Shown: positions 1 to 7,913, counted from the first letter of the stretch. The stretch: DNA of 12,749 bases from Micavibrio sp. UBA1664 (GCA_002320485.1 DCKW01000044.1:1-12749); one strand, 5' to 3'. Made by a program: numbers and translations. Notes: generated by a model from the sequence alone, not told the origin.

Positions 1-4
1 CAGG

Positions 5-19
5 TTAAACCATAATTAA
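5..19. promoter_or_regulatory. Candidate CtrA box upstream of the dehydrogenase gene
   Basis: TTAA at 5-8 and TTAA at 16-19 are separated by exactly 7 bases, matching the full CtrA consensus TTAA-N7-TTAA known from Caulobacter. It lies 33 bp before the ATG at 53, where an operator could act on a promoter. A ctrA gene in the same window makes a CtrA site reasonable. The stretch is AT-rich, so chance is a real alternative. No clear -10 or Shine-Dalgarno sequence is visible in 20-52, and the rest of the upstream region is outside the window. Confidence 0.3.
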
Positions 20-52
20 AGGATAAAAATCAAGAATAATTGAAAGAAAACT

Positions 53-997
53 ATGACAAAACCGACTTTGTTGGCATTATGCGCCTTGTTTCCGGACCAG
101 ATGGAAAAACTCGAAAAAGATTTTCAAATTGTGCGTCTTTATAAGGAGCCAGATCCTGAAATTACACTTAATGCTGTTAAAGAGAATGTGACAGCCATTC
201 TTGCCACCATGGGCAATCAAATTCAAGCCAATTTGATTAATGCTTTGCCAAATCTAGGTATTATCTGTCTTAAATCAGTCGGATTTGACAATGTCGATTT
301 ACAAGCCGCAAAAGATAATAATGTTGTTGTAACCAATTGCCCTGATCTTGTGACCGCTGATACTGCCGACACTGCGATAGGATTACTTATGAATGTATCA
401 CGCCGTTATGTTGAACTGGATGCTTATGTGCGTGTCGGGCGATGGCAAAAATCAGGTACACAACCATTGGGGACGTCGCTTGGTCGCAAAAAGGTTGGGA
501 TTGCGGGATTGGGTCGTATAGGGCAAGCGATTGCCAAACGATGCGAGGCTTTTGATATGGATGTGAGCTATTTCGGGCGTCATAAAAAAGATGGTATCTC
601 TTATCCATATTATAACGACCTGAAAGCGATGGCCGCCGATGTCGATTATCTGGTCACAGTCGTACCGGGAGGCGAAAAAACGCAAAACATGGTTGATATG
701 GATGTTTTTAAAGCTCTTGGCGAAAACGGATATTTCATCAATGTTGCCCGTGGGTCGGTTGTTAATGAGCAGGATTTGATAAAAGCTTTGCAAACCGGAA
801 TCATAAAAGGGGCAGGTCTGGACGTTTATAAAAATGAACCGAACGTTCCTGATGAATTGAAAACAATGGATAATGTAGTTTTATTTCCACATGTCGGTGC
901 CAACACTTATGAGACCGTAGAAGCGATGGGCAATTTAATTATAGAGAATTTGCTTGCACACAAGGCAGGGAAGCCTGTAAAAACACCCGTACAATAA
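53..997 (+). CDS. D-2-hydroxyacid dehydrogenase (hydroxypyruvate/glyoxylate reductase-like), 314 aa
   Basis: This cytosolic oxidoreductase of the D-isomer-specific 2-hydroxyacid dehydrogenase family should reduce a 2-keto acid to the D-2-hydroxy acid using a nicotinamide cofactor. The substrate-binding loop SVGFDN lies at 75-80 and the Rossmann motif GLGRIG at 152-157. The expected catalytic residues are present: Arg233 in VARGSVV, Glu262 in GLDVYKNEP, and His280 in FPHVGA. The second Rossmann strand ends in YFGRHKK (173-179). Basic residues there, instead of an Asp, suggest NADP(H) preference; this is inference. Length is typical. The ATG at 53 starts a standard N-terminus, but the Shine-Dalgarno is poor (only A-rich gaaagaaaa). 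The true substrate (hydroxypyruvate, glyoxylate, 2-ketogluconate or another) cannot be read from the sequence. A small secreted-protein gene follows 30 bp downstream on the same strand. Confidence 0.93.
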   Translation: MTKPTLLALCALFPDQMEKLEKDFQIVRLYKEPDPEITLNAVKENVTAILATMGNQIQANLINALPNLGIICLKSVGFDNVDLQAAKDNNVVVTNCPDLVTADTADTAIGLLMNVSRRYVELDAYVRVGRWQKSGTQPLGTSLGRKKVGIAGLGRIGQAIAKRCEAFDMDVSYFGRHKKDGISYPYYNDLKAMAADVDYLVTVVPGGEKTQNMVDMDVFKALGENGYFINVARGSVVNEQDLIKALQTGIIKGAGLDVYKNEPNVPDELKTMDNVVLFPHVGANTYETVEAMGNLIIENLLAHKAGKPVKTPVQ

Positions 998-1027
998 TTG
1001 GGTTTTAGATTTTACAAAGGATATTTT

Positions 1028-1504
1028 ATGAAATATGTAATTCTTATGATTGCTTTAATGCTTTCTACAAACGCTTTTGCACAAAGCAATTGTTATACCG
1101 CTTCCGAATTTGAGGCAGAGCAAGGGTTGCGTATTCATAGTGAATTAATGGTAGTGTCTCTTAATTGCCAGCATATGAACCATGTAAACGGCAACCTATA
1201 CATGCAATACAAGGATTTTACACGACGTCATGCAGGCCTGATTGCCCGCTATGAAAGCACAATGAAAGATTATTATACACGCACCGGCGCCTCTAATCCT
1301 GAAAGTGATGTAAATGCTTTACGTACACAGATGGCCAATAAGATTGCGAATGATGCCGCCAGAATGAAGCCCAATGTGTTTTGTAAGGCATATGGCAATC
1401 GCATTATTCAGGCGTTAAGCATGGATGAGGCAAAATTACGTCGATGGGCTGCCACTCCTTTCCGCGGACACCCTGTCTCTCACCCGATGTGCACCGCCGG
1501 ATAG
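1028..1504 (+). CDS. Small secreted four-cysteine protein of unknown function, 158 aa
   Basis: I do not recognise a named family. The ATG at 1028 is preferred over an in-frame TTG at 998 because AAAGGA (1016-1021) sits at proper distance before it and it gives a clean Sec signal peptide: Lys2, hydrophobic VILMIALML, then the AFA cleavage motif ending near residue 18. The mature part is about 140 residues, looks largely helical and has four cysteines (22, 47, 119, 155), an even number compatible with two periplasmic disulfides. It is rich in Met, Arg and aromatic residues, including RIHSELMVVSLNCQH (35-49). No catalytic motif is visible. It starts 30 bp after the dehydrogenase stop and may be co-transcribed with it. 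A periplasmic location is inferred; no lipobox or membrane anchor is present. Confidence 0.75.
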   Translation: MKYVILMIALMLSTNAFAQSNCYTASEFEAEQGLRIHSELMVVSLNCQHMNHVNGNLYMQYKDFTRRHAGLIARYESTMKDYYTRTGASNPESDVNALRTQMANKIANDAARMKPNVFCKAYGNRIIQALSMDEAKLRRWAATPFRGHPVSHPMCTAG

Positions 1505-1538
1505 GGGCATTTGCCTTCAGTAATAAATCAGGTATTAT

Positions 1539-1581
1539 TCCCTCATAACATCAGGATTCTGATATCTTAATTCGTGAGGGA
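1539..1581 (+). promoter_or_regulatory. Leader stem that can mask the ribosome binding site of the symporter gene
   Basis: TCCCTCA (1539-1545) is complementary to TGAGGGA (1575-1581), which contains the Shine-Dalgarno GAGGGA for the ATG at 1587. One further U-G pair (1546-1574) is possible. Inside lies a second perfect 5-bp hairpin: ATCAG (1550-1554), loop GATT, CTGAT (1559-1563). The leader could therefore fold into a two-level stem that hides the ribosome binding site. This is seen in sequence only; whether it is a thermosensor, a ligand-responsive element or chance pairing is unknown. The loop also contains a GANTC site (1555-1559). I see no aptamer of a known riboswitch class. Confidence 0.35.
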
Positions 1582-1586
1582 TTATC

Positions 1587-3047
1587 ATGCAAATCGACCA
1601 ATGGATCAATGAAACGGTTTCGCCGCTTTCAACTATTCTTTCAGACATCATTTTTTATGCAGTTACATTGCAAACCAATGCGGAAGGGCAACCGGCCATT
1701 GAATTACCGTTGATTCTGGTGTTGCTGGTTTCCATTAGCCTTTTTTCCACTTTTTATTTCGGTTTTGTCAACTTCCGTTATTTTAACCGCGGTTTGAAAG
1801 TTGCCCTTGGTAAAGTACATAAGGAAGAAGATCAGAGGGCGGAAGGGCAAATCACCTCTTTTCAGGCTTTGGCTACAGCCTTATCAGGGACAGTCGGACT
1901 CGGAAATATTGCAGGAGTGGCCGTTGCCATCTCGATCGGTGGACCGGGGGCGGTGTTTTGGATGGTTCTAATGGGTTTTTTCGCCATGTCCACCAAATTT
2001 ATGGAGGGGACTTTAGGCGTTCAATATCGCGTTCATAATCATCACGGTACATTATCCGGTGGGCCTATGTATTATTTGCGCGACGGGTTAAAAGACATAG
2101 GATGGCCAAAAACAGGTAAGATTTTAGCTGTCATATTTGCCGTCTGCTCTATTGGCGGTGCACTTGGCGCAGGAAATATGTTTCAGGTTAATCAGGTTCA
2201 TCAGCAATTAATTAATATTTCGGGTGGTAACGAGCTTAGTTACTGGGCAGATAAAGGATGGTTATTTGGACTTGCAATGGCTTGTCTGGTCGGGGCGGTT
2301 ATTATCGGCGGTATAAAATCCATCGCTGCGGTGGCATCAAAGATTGTTCCCGCAATGGCAATTATATATCTAGGATCGGGATTAATATTCATCGCAATGG
2401 ATATACAAAATGTACCCACAGCCTTATCCACAATATTTTCTTCCGCATTTTCAACAGAAGCCGGTTTGGGAGGATTGATCGGTGCAATCATCCAAGGCGT
2501 ACGCCGCGCCGCCTTTTCCAATGAGGCAGGTATAGGGAGCGCGGCAATTACACACTCTGTCGCTAAAAGTACATATCCTGTGTCTCAAGGAATGGTCGCC
2601 ATGTTAGGGGCATTTGCCGATACGGTGGTAATTTGCTTGATGACCGCCCTGGTTATTATCTTAAGCGGAATCCCTCTTAACGCCTCAGGTACGTTGGAAG
2701 GCGTTAGCCTGACATCACGAGCCTTTGAAACGGCCATTCCATGGTATCCGTATGTGTTAGCGTTTGTTGTATTTCTTTTCGCCTATTCCACGATGTTGAC
2801 ATGGTGTTATATCGGGTCGAAAGGAATTGAATTTTTATTGGGTGACAGCTATTGGGTTGACCTAATCTATAAAATTATTTTTTGTATTGTTTTGGTGATA
2901 GGGGCATCATCCAGTCTGGATGTTATTATTGATCTGTCCGATGCCATGTATTTTGCCATGGCTATTCCGAATATTATCGGACTATACATTCTCGCCCCAA
3001 AAATAAAGGGCGCTTATAAGGATTATCTCCAACTTATTAAAAAATAG
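1587..3047 (+). CDS. Sodium:alanine/glycine symporter, AGCS family, 486 aa
   Basis: This inner-membrane secondary transporter of the AGCS (AlsT/DagA) family imports alanine or glycine with Na+ (H+ in some members). Typical family segments are present in order: a first membrane helix near 40-60 followed by FGFVNFRYFNRGL, SGTVGLGNIAGVAVAISIGG (100-119) and GGPGAVFWM (118-126). Further on come FMEGTLGVQYR (138-148), GGPMYYL (158-164), ALGAGNMFQ (192-200) and SNEAGIGSAAITHS (311-324) followed by GAFADTVV. Hydrophobicity fits about ten to eleven helices. Length is normal and the frame intact. The ATG at 1587 follows GAGGGA (1576-1581) at 5 bp. The leader may fold over that site (see the 1539-1581 entry). 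The gene stands 82 bp after the four-cysteine gene and probably has its own promoter. Alanine versus glycine preference cannot be decided here. Confidence 0.95.
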   Translation: MQIDQWINETVSPLSTILSDIIFYAVTLQTNAEGQPAIELPLILVLLVSISLFSTFYFGFVNFRYFNRGLKVALGKVHKEEDQRAEGQITSFQALATALSGTVGLGNIAGVAVAISIGGPGAVFWMVLMGFFAMSTKFMEGTLGVQYRVHNHHGTLSGGPMYYLRDGLKDIGWPKTGKILAVIFAVCSIGGALGAGNMFQVNQVHQQLINISGGNELSYWADKGWLFGLAMACLVGAVIIGGIKSIAAVASKIVPAMAIIYLGSGLIFIAMDIQNVPTALSTIFSSAFSTEAGLGGLIGAIIQGVRRAAFSNEAGIGSAAITHSVAKSTYPVSQGMVAMLGAFADTVVICLMTALVIILSGIPLNASGTLEGVSLTSRAFETAIPWYPYVLAFVVFLFAYSTMLTWCYIGSKGIEFLLGDSYWVDLIYKIIFCIVLVIGASSSLDVIIDLSDAMYFAMAIPNIIGLYILAPKIKGAYKDYLQLIKK

Positions 3048-3060
3048 AGATTATTTGAAA

Positions 3061-3116
3061 CTTATCCCATGTTATTCACAGCTTATTCACAGGACTTTAA
3101 ATGACATGGGGATAAG
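3061..3116. promoter_or_regulatory. Inverted repeat with tandem DnaA-box-like nonamers
   Basis: Two copies of TTATTCACA (3072-3080 and 3083-3091), 11 bp apart, match the DnaA-box pattern TTATNCACA. The right end read on the minus strand contains TTATCCCCA (3107-3115), an 8/9 match to TTATCCACA. The region is also a long imperfect inverted repeat: CTTATCCCATGTTATT (3061-3076) against the reverse complement of 3100-3116, CTTATCCCCATGTCATT, with one gap and one mismatch and 23 bp between the arms. No T-run follows, so it is not a typical terminator. It ends 20 bp before a perfect TATAAT (3136), where an activator or repressor would act. It may be a DnaA-responsive operator for the scaffold gene; an origin is less likely because boxes are few and no clear unwinding element is present. 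Confidence 0.45.
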
Positions 3117-3118
3117 GT

Positions 3119-3141
3119 GATTCGCTTCTTGCCACTATAAT
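3119..3141 (+). promoter_or_regulatory. Probable promoter of the coiled-coil scaffold gene, with a GANTC site
   Basis: TATAAT at 3136-3141 is a perfect -10 element, giving a predicted start near 3148 and a leader of about 55 nt. At the 17-bp spacing the -35 position (3113-3118) reads TAAGGT, a poor match, so the promoter probably depends on an activator. GATTC at 3119-3123 lies between the -35 and -10 positions. In Caulobacter, GANTC sites in this zone mark promoters controlled by CcrM methylation and GcrA. The DnaA-like repeats end just upstream. The element positions are visible; cell-cycle control is inferred. Confidence 0.45.
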
Positions 3142-3202
3142 AATGCTGCTTTAAGTGTGAATACTGTAAGTGACGCCATTAATCACGAGGGAAAAGCACA
3201 TT

Positions 3203-6200
3203 ATGGATTTAAAAAAGCAACCGAAAGAGGACAATCTCCCGCATCTCGAAGATACGACTATACCTATTCATCGGGGCGGTGTGCATTATCCTGACGATGT
3301 GCAAAAAACCTTTTTGAAAGGCGCTGAAAAATCACGGTTTCACTACAATCCATCTCAGGCTCCGCACTACACGGGCGAAGAGGAGGAAACACTTATTCTC
3401 AATCCGTCAAACGTTACGGCAGGTAAAGCGAAGCGATCCATATGGTTCCGATGCGTACAGACGCTTGGTATTATTTTTTCAGTAGCCTGGGTGCTCGTGT
3501 GCGTCAGTTATTTTATTATGGAGGGCGGTCTCACAACCCAAACACCTTATGAAATGGGTATATTTGTTGCCGGGATGACGGCGCCTATCGCATTTTTCTG
3601 GATGTTTCTCAGTTATCTGCAACGTAATAATGATGTCAAATTTTATGCCGATAGTCTTAGAAGTGAAATGCATGCCTTGTTTTTCCCATCCGAAGAAGAA
3701 AGCCGTCACGTAAACAAAGATATTGAGCGTATGACACAGCAGGCGGCAGAATTGGCGGCGTCTTCGCGTGCCGCCCTTAAATCCATCCATAGAACGAGAC
3801 AAGGATTACGACATGAAATCAGGGAATTTGCCAGCTTCGCCCGCAAGGCTGAATCGCACTTGATATCGCTGTCCGATAAACTGGCTGAGAAATCGGCCAA
3901 TGTTGCCGCTATAACCGATACAGTCGATCAACGTATGGCAGATATCGAAGCACGCTCACAATCCGCCGTGCTAATTTGGGATGATGCATCGGCCCGCATG
4001 GTCGAACGCTCGGCCGATATCGAGGCTTCAATGGAAGAAGGCGCAAATCGTATTTTGTCTATGGCCGAGCTGGCAGAGGACAAATCCAAATCCGTCTCAG
4101 ACATGTTTGATGGTACGATCACGTCGCTTGGGCTAACGGTTGATGCGGTAATAGACCGTTTGGGCGGAATTAATAATGACTTTGAGGGTCATACACGTAC
4201 ATTGCAAATTTCTGCTGATGAATTGGCAAAAGAAACATCCCGTATTGGTTCAATGATTGAAGGGCAAATCAATCACCTGCAGGATGCCGCAGGCCGTTCG
4301 GTCGAAGCCATTTCCCAGTCATTGGTTGAGGTGTCCAGCCATCGCGATGAACTGGATAGCAGCGCGGAAAACCTGTCTTCCTGTGCCGATCATCTGGCCG
4401 ATACTATCCTTGCCTCCGTCATACGCATGAATGAGGCATCGGACGATATCGCTGAACAAGCAGAAGCAGTGGAAGGAAGGCTTGAGACAAAAACGGAATC
4501 GATGATCCAGACACTGGATAATTTTGATACACAAATCAATCGTATAGAGACCGTCACTGTACGTGCTCGTACGCGTCTAACAGAAGGTATGGAGGCCGCC
4601 GAAAAGGGCGCGGACCATATTAAAGACACAATTGAAAACAGCGTTGAAAGGCTTGTTTCTGCATCGAACACCGCCACGATGGATGCTGAACATATTATAG
4701 AAACAGCCATCGACTATATTCGTAAAATGAAAGAGGCTGAAAAGGATAATACAGGCTCGATGGAAACCATGATTACCTTGTTTGAGAGTAGCCGCCTGCA
4801 AATTGAAAAAGCGGTGGAAACAGCGGCGGCCCATACCGATAATTTAAGCCGTTGCGTTCAATCGCAGGGATCGTCTCTTGAGGCAACATCGAAAGCCCTT
4901 GCCGAGCAGGTACACCAAATCTCACAAACATTACATGATCCGTTGCAACAATTATCCGAGGCTGTTAGCGATGCTGACGGACGACATAATCATATGCAAC
5001 AAACATTGGAAAACCGTATAAGCGAATTACAAAAGGCAAGTGACAAGGCATCGGAATCCGTTGAATTAATCAGACATAATTTGAGAGAACAAACCGCAGA
5101 GATATCGTCCTTGTCAGGGCAGGTATTGTCGCAATCAAAAATTCTCAATAAGGAATTAAACGATAATAAAATCATGCTTGGCGAAACAATCGACACCGCT
5201 TTAACCGATATGAACCGTTTTATGGGAGGTATTAAGGATAAAAGCGAGGGCGTATCCGTACAAACCGCCGCCGCCATACGGGGGTTATCGTCCGTCAACG
5301 ATCATATAGAAAAGGCCGCAACCCTTCTGGATGATGTAACCGCCTCTTCAACGCAATCATTGAAGGTGGCCGAAGACACATTGTTAACCACTGCCAATAG
5401 AGTGGAAACAAAAATGGATAGCACCTGTTCCGTTATTGATATGGCAGGTAAAAATCTTACTTTGTCTTGTGAAAAAATTCTGCCTTTATATGAGCGCGTG
5501 GAAAACACTTCACGATCAGCATTGGAAAAACTAAATATTTTCAAGGATAATTGTTATGAGTTGACGGATGTTTCTGTGGCAAGGATTGACTATGCGGTGA
5601 ACCAATTTGAGGATCGTCTGGTAAAACTGAAGGCAAATTCCGTTGAGACGACAACAACCTTACAATCAACAAGCGAAATGCTGCGTGACAAGCTCAACGA
5701 TGTGGAATGTGCCGCCGAAACTGCCGGCGATAAAATGCATGCCCTTAAACAATCTATGGATAACCAGTCTTCGGAAATTCATATTGTCACTGATATGGCG
5801 ACTCTAAAGTTGGGTAATATCCAAAGAATGATCAATGACCAGTTTCATGAATTATCAGAAAGTGTCGGTGTGGCCGTTAGCCAGATTGACGAGGCTTGTT
5901 CACAATTTGAAACAAAAGCGCAAACCATTCATACCAGTGCCGATAGCATTACAGACAGATTTGTTACAGTCAGCGACGATATTTACGCTAAAGCATATGA
6001 ATTGAAGCAATTGTCGACGCGTTTGGGAGAATCTTCGCAAGAGGCAGTAAGCCATATTACATCTCAAATCAATAGTTTGTCTGATTGCAGTAGTGACAAT
6101 CTGTCTAAATTGGATCATGTAGTAACCGCAATATCCGAAAAATCACGTGAAGCCGAAACTATAATGCAAACAACATTAAAGAGTGCCACAATACAATATG

Positions 6201-6901
6201 AAAATATTCGCGGGCAAATGGGTGCAATAAGCGAGATTAGCGACAGCTCGACCCGAATTATTAGCAAATCTGTAACGGCCTTACTTGGAACGATGGACGA
6301 TGTAGGTGCAAAAACGAAATCGGTGGTCGGATATATCCAAAATGCCAATCAATCCTTATATGATCAATCCGGACGTTTTGTAACTGCCGTATCAAAATCG
6401 GCACAGGCGGCAGAACATGCCACGGCCATATTTTCCGATCAATCGGATACACTTTTGAAAGCCTCAAAAGTTGCGGCAGACCGTATAGAAGATATTCGTA
6501 AAAATGAATTGAGAGCCGGGCGCGACAGCTTCCTTGCTTCCGCACGGTTTGTTGTCGAAAGCCTGCACTCTTTATCTATTGATTTTGTGCGCATGATTGA
6601 TGGCACCATTCCTGATAAAGATTGGAAGGCATACCAAAAAGGCGATATTGCACTTTTCACTTCTAAACTGGCCGATAGGCTTGAACAAATACCTGCCGAT
6701 AAGATCAGGCATAAATACGCCGAGGATGGTGAATTCAGAACCTATGTTCAAAAATTCATTCACCAGTTTGAAGAGATTCTAGAGCAGACAGATACGATCG
6801 ATAAGGGCGCCATATTGGGGACAACCTTTGCCGCGTCTGATGTTGGTAAGATTTATCGTTTCCTTTGCAATATCGCGGGACGGACAGGTAAGACCGTATA
6901 A
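3203..6901 (+). CDS. Giant membrane-anchored coiled-coil protein, candidate polar scaffold (GPR/TipN-like), 1232 aa
   Basis: The N-terminal ~80 residues are polar and probably cytoplasmic. Two membrane helices follow, near 83-106 and 117-140, with a short loop between them. About 950 residues of nearly uninterrupted helical, Ala/Ser/Glu/Lys/Asp-rich coiled coil come next (roughly 145-1095). The last ~133 residues (1100-1232) form a distinct block with FLASARFVVESLHSLSIDF, DWKAYQKGD, FRTYVQKFIHQFEEIL and ASDVGKIYRFL. From memory, this architecture and C-terminal block resemble the large alphaproteobacterial coiled-coil proteins often labelled apolipoprotein- or kinesin-like, including GPR (growth pole ring) of Agrobacterium. 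The two-helix-plus-coil layout also recalls Caulobacter TipN. Neither homology was tested. A pole-organising role is therefore inferred. The ATG at 3203 follows GAGGGA (3187-3192) and is preferred over a GTG at 3170 that has no ribosome binding site. A chemoreceptor is unlikely: no HAMP or signalling hairpin motif is evident. Confidence 0.8.
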   Translation: MDLKKQPKEDNLPHLEDTTIPIHRGGVHYPDDVQKTFLKGAEKSRFHYNPSQAPHYTGEEEETLILNPSNVTAGKAKRSIWFRCVQTLGIIFSVAWVLVCVSYFIMEGGLTTQTPYEMGIFVAGMTAPIAFFWMFLSYLQRNNDVKFYADSLRSEMHALFFPSEEESRHVNKDIERMTQQAAELAASSRAALKSIHRTRQGLRHEIREFASFARKAESHLISLSDKLAEKSANVAAITDTVDQRMADIEARSQSAVLIWDDASARMVERSADIEASMEEGANRILSMAELAEDKSKSVSDMFDGTITSLGLTVDAVIDRLGGINNDFEGHTRTLQISADELAKETSRIGSMIEGQINHLQDAAGRSVEAISQSLVEVSSHRDELDSSAENLSSCADHLADTILASVIRMNEASDDIAEQAEAVEGRLETKTESMIQTLDNFDTQINRIETVTVRARTRLTEGMEAAEKGADHIKDTIENSVERLVSASNTATMDAEHIIETAIDYIRKMKEAEKDNTGSMETMITLFESSRLQIEKAVETAAAHTDNLSRCVQSQGSSLEATSKALAEQVHQISQTLHDPLQQLSEAVSDADGRHNHMQQTLENRISELQKASDKASESVELIRHNLREQTAEISSLSGQVLSQSKILNKELNDNKIMLGETIDTALTDMNRFMGGIKDKSEGVSVQTAAAIRGLSSVNDHIEKAATLLDDVTASSTQSLKVAEDTLLTTANRVETKMDSTCSVIDMAGKNLTLSCEKILPLYERVENTSRSALEKLNIFKDNCYELTDVSVARIDYAVNQFEDRLVKLKANSVETTTTLQSTSEMLRDKLNDVECAAETAGDKMHALKQSMDNQSSEIHIVTDMATLKLGNIQRMINDQFHELSESVGVAVSQIDEACSQFETKAQTIHTSADSITDRFVTVSDDIYAKAYELKQLSTRLGESSQEAVSHITSQINSLSDCSSDNLSKLDHVVTAISEKSREAETIMQTTLKSATIQYENIRGQMGAISEISDSSTRIISKSVTALLGTMDDVGAKTKSVVGYIQNANQSLYDQSGRFVTAVSKSAQAAEHATAIFSDQSDTLLKASKVAADRIEDIRKNELRAGRDSFLASARFVVESLHSLSIDFVRMIDGTIPDKDWKAYQKGDIALFTSKLADRLEQIPADKIRHKYAEDGEFRTYVQKFIHQFEEILEQTDTIDKGAILGTTFAASDVGKIYRFLCNIAGRTGKTV

Positions 6902-6978
6902 CAATGAATATTAAAGTAAAAAACGCTTCATCATCTTTAAAAAGTCTTTATACTTTTTGAACAAGGAGTACAGCTTTT

Positions 6979-7905
6979 ATGGACGGCGTTAAGATTTGCG
7001 AGGGTATATCCGATATATCGGACAGTTATCAAGGCTTTTTAATTGATCAATGGGGAACGCTCCATAATGGTGTCGAGGTTTTCCCTGATGTAATTGATAC
7101 GCTGCAACAATTAAAAGCACGCGGAAAGCAGATTATCCTGATCTCAAATTCCGGTAAACGCAGCCAGCCGGATATGCGCCGTCTGAAACAAATGGGTTTG
7201 ACCGATGATCTGTATGATCATGTCGTGACATCCGCCGAAACCACATGGCAGGGGTTGTTCGACCGGAATAAAGAACCGATCAAGGATGTGGGTGATAAAT
7301 GCTTTGTCCTCAACAGGCACGGGGATATGTCCGCTGTTGAGGGGATCGATAACCTGATAATTGTTGATGATGTAACGGAGGCGGAATTTATTTTGCTGAC
7401 AGGATCGGATGCGCCGGATAAGACTCTTGAAAATCATTATGATGCCATTTTGAAGCAGGCGGCCCGTAAACAAATCCGTATGGTGTGTGCCAATCCGGAA
7501 CGTGTTATCACAATTAAAGGCCATAATTATACCGGAAGCGGGGAAATTGCCCGCCGTTATCAGGAACTGGGAGGAGTCGTCGATTATATCGGAAAACCTT
7601 ACCCGTCCATCTTTCAATATGCCATGTCATTATTTAAGGATGTATATCCGTCGCAAGTGGCGGTTATTGGTGACTCGCTTGCCAACGATATTCGAGGAGC
7701 CCGCTTTTTGGACATGGATTGTGCGCTTATTGCCGGCGGAGTGCATCACGGGTCATTCAGTAAAGTAAGGTCCACGGCAGATATCCACAAAATGCTTGCC
7801 ACACTAGGTAAAAATTACGGAACAATGCCGACATATTTTATTCCCCGATTTCATTGGGGAAAACCGTTGCCCGATCGTAAAAATAAACGCAAAAAAACAA
7901 AATAA
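6979..7905 (+). CDS. HAD-superfamily class IIA hydrolase (TIGR01459-like), 308 aa
   Basis: This is a predicted cytosolic phosphatase of the haloacid dehalogenase superfamily with a class IIA cap (NagD-like layout). Motif I is LIDQWGTLHNG with nucleophile Asp23. Motif II is ILISNSGKR with Ser57. Motif III is the Lys in IGKPYPS (Lys206). Motif IV is VIGDSLANDIRGA with Asp232 and Asp237. The usual second Asp of motif I is Trp25; DxWG is, as I recall, normal for the TIGR01459 subfamily, so this is not evidence of decay. The C-terminus ends in a strongly basic tail (RKNKRKKTK). ATG at 6979 follows AAGGAG (6963-6968). It lies 77 bp after the scaffold gene on the same strand. The substrate is unknown; a small sugar phosphate or nucleotide is the family's usual range. 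Confidence 0.9.
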   Translation: MDGVKICEGISDISDSYQGFLIDQWGTLHNGVEVFPDVIDTLQQLKARGKQIILISNSGKRSQPDMRRLKQMGLTDDLYDHVVTSAETTWQGLFDRNKEPIKDVGDKCFVLNRHGDMSAVEGIDNLIIVDDVTEAEFILLTGSDAPDKTLENHYDAILKQAARKQIRMVCANPERVITIKGHNYTGSGEIARRYQELGGVVDYIGKPYPSIFQYAMSLFKDVYPSQVAVIGDSLANDIRGARFLDMDCALIAGGVHHGSFSKVRSTADIHKMLATLGKNYGTMPTYFIPRFHWGKPLPDRKNKRKKTK

Positions 7906-7913
7906 TCACACAG

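Noticed and set aside
1505..1586. Glycine riboswitch before the AGCS symporter
   Set aside because: AGCS genes often carry one, but the gap is 82 bp, too short for the usual tandem aptamer, and I do not see the conserved glycine aptamer core here or in the end of the preceding gene.
3048..3202. Chromosomal replication origin
   Set aside because: Only two or three DnaA-like sites, no convincing AT-rich unwinding element outside the end of the symporter gene, and no origin-flanking genes such as hemE or parAB. A regulated promoter explains the signals better.
3170..3202. GTG start at 3170 for the scaffold gene
   Set aside because: No ribosome binding site precedes it, while ATG 3203 has GAGGGA at 10 bp. 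The added 11 residues have no special character.
3203..6901. Methyl-accepting chemotaxis protein
   Set aside because: There are two membrane helices and long coiled coil, but no periplasmic sensor domain of size, no HAMP and no signalling hairpin motif, and the coil is several times too long.
6902..6978. AT-only hairpin AAAAAGT (6939-6945) with ACTTTTT (6952-6958) as a terminator of the scaffold gene
   Set aside because: The stem has a single G-C pair and would be unstable, and no further T-run follows. It also contains TATACT (6949-6954), so it may be a promoter remnant or just AT-rich spacer.
7144..7617. 157-codon antisense open frame inside the HAD gene
   Set aside because: It lies wholly opposite a well-conserved gene, has no ribosome binding site or recognisable domain, and is explained as a shadow frame. 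The same holds for the other antisense frames inside the scaffold gene, fliI and dnaE.
6979..7905. Inactive HAD enzyme because motif I lacks the second Asp
   Set aside because: The DxWG form is, as I recall, usual for the TIGR01459 subfamily and all other motifs are intact, so it is not sign of decay.
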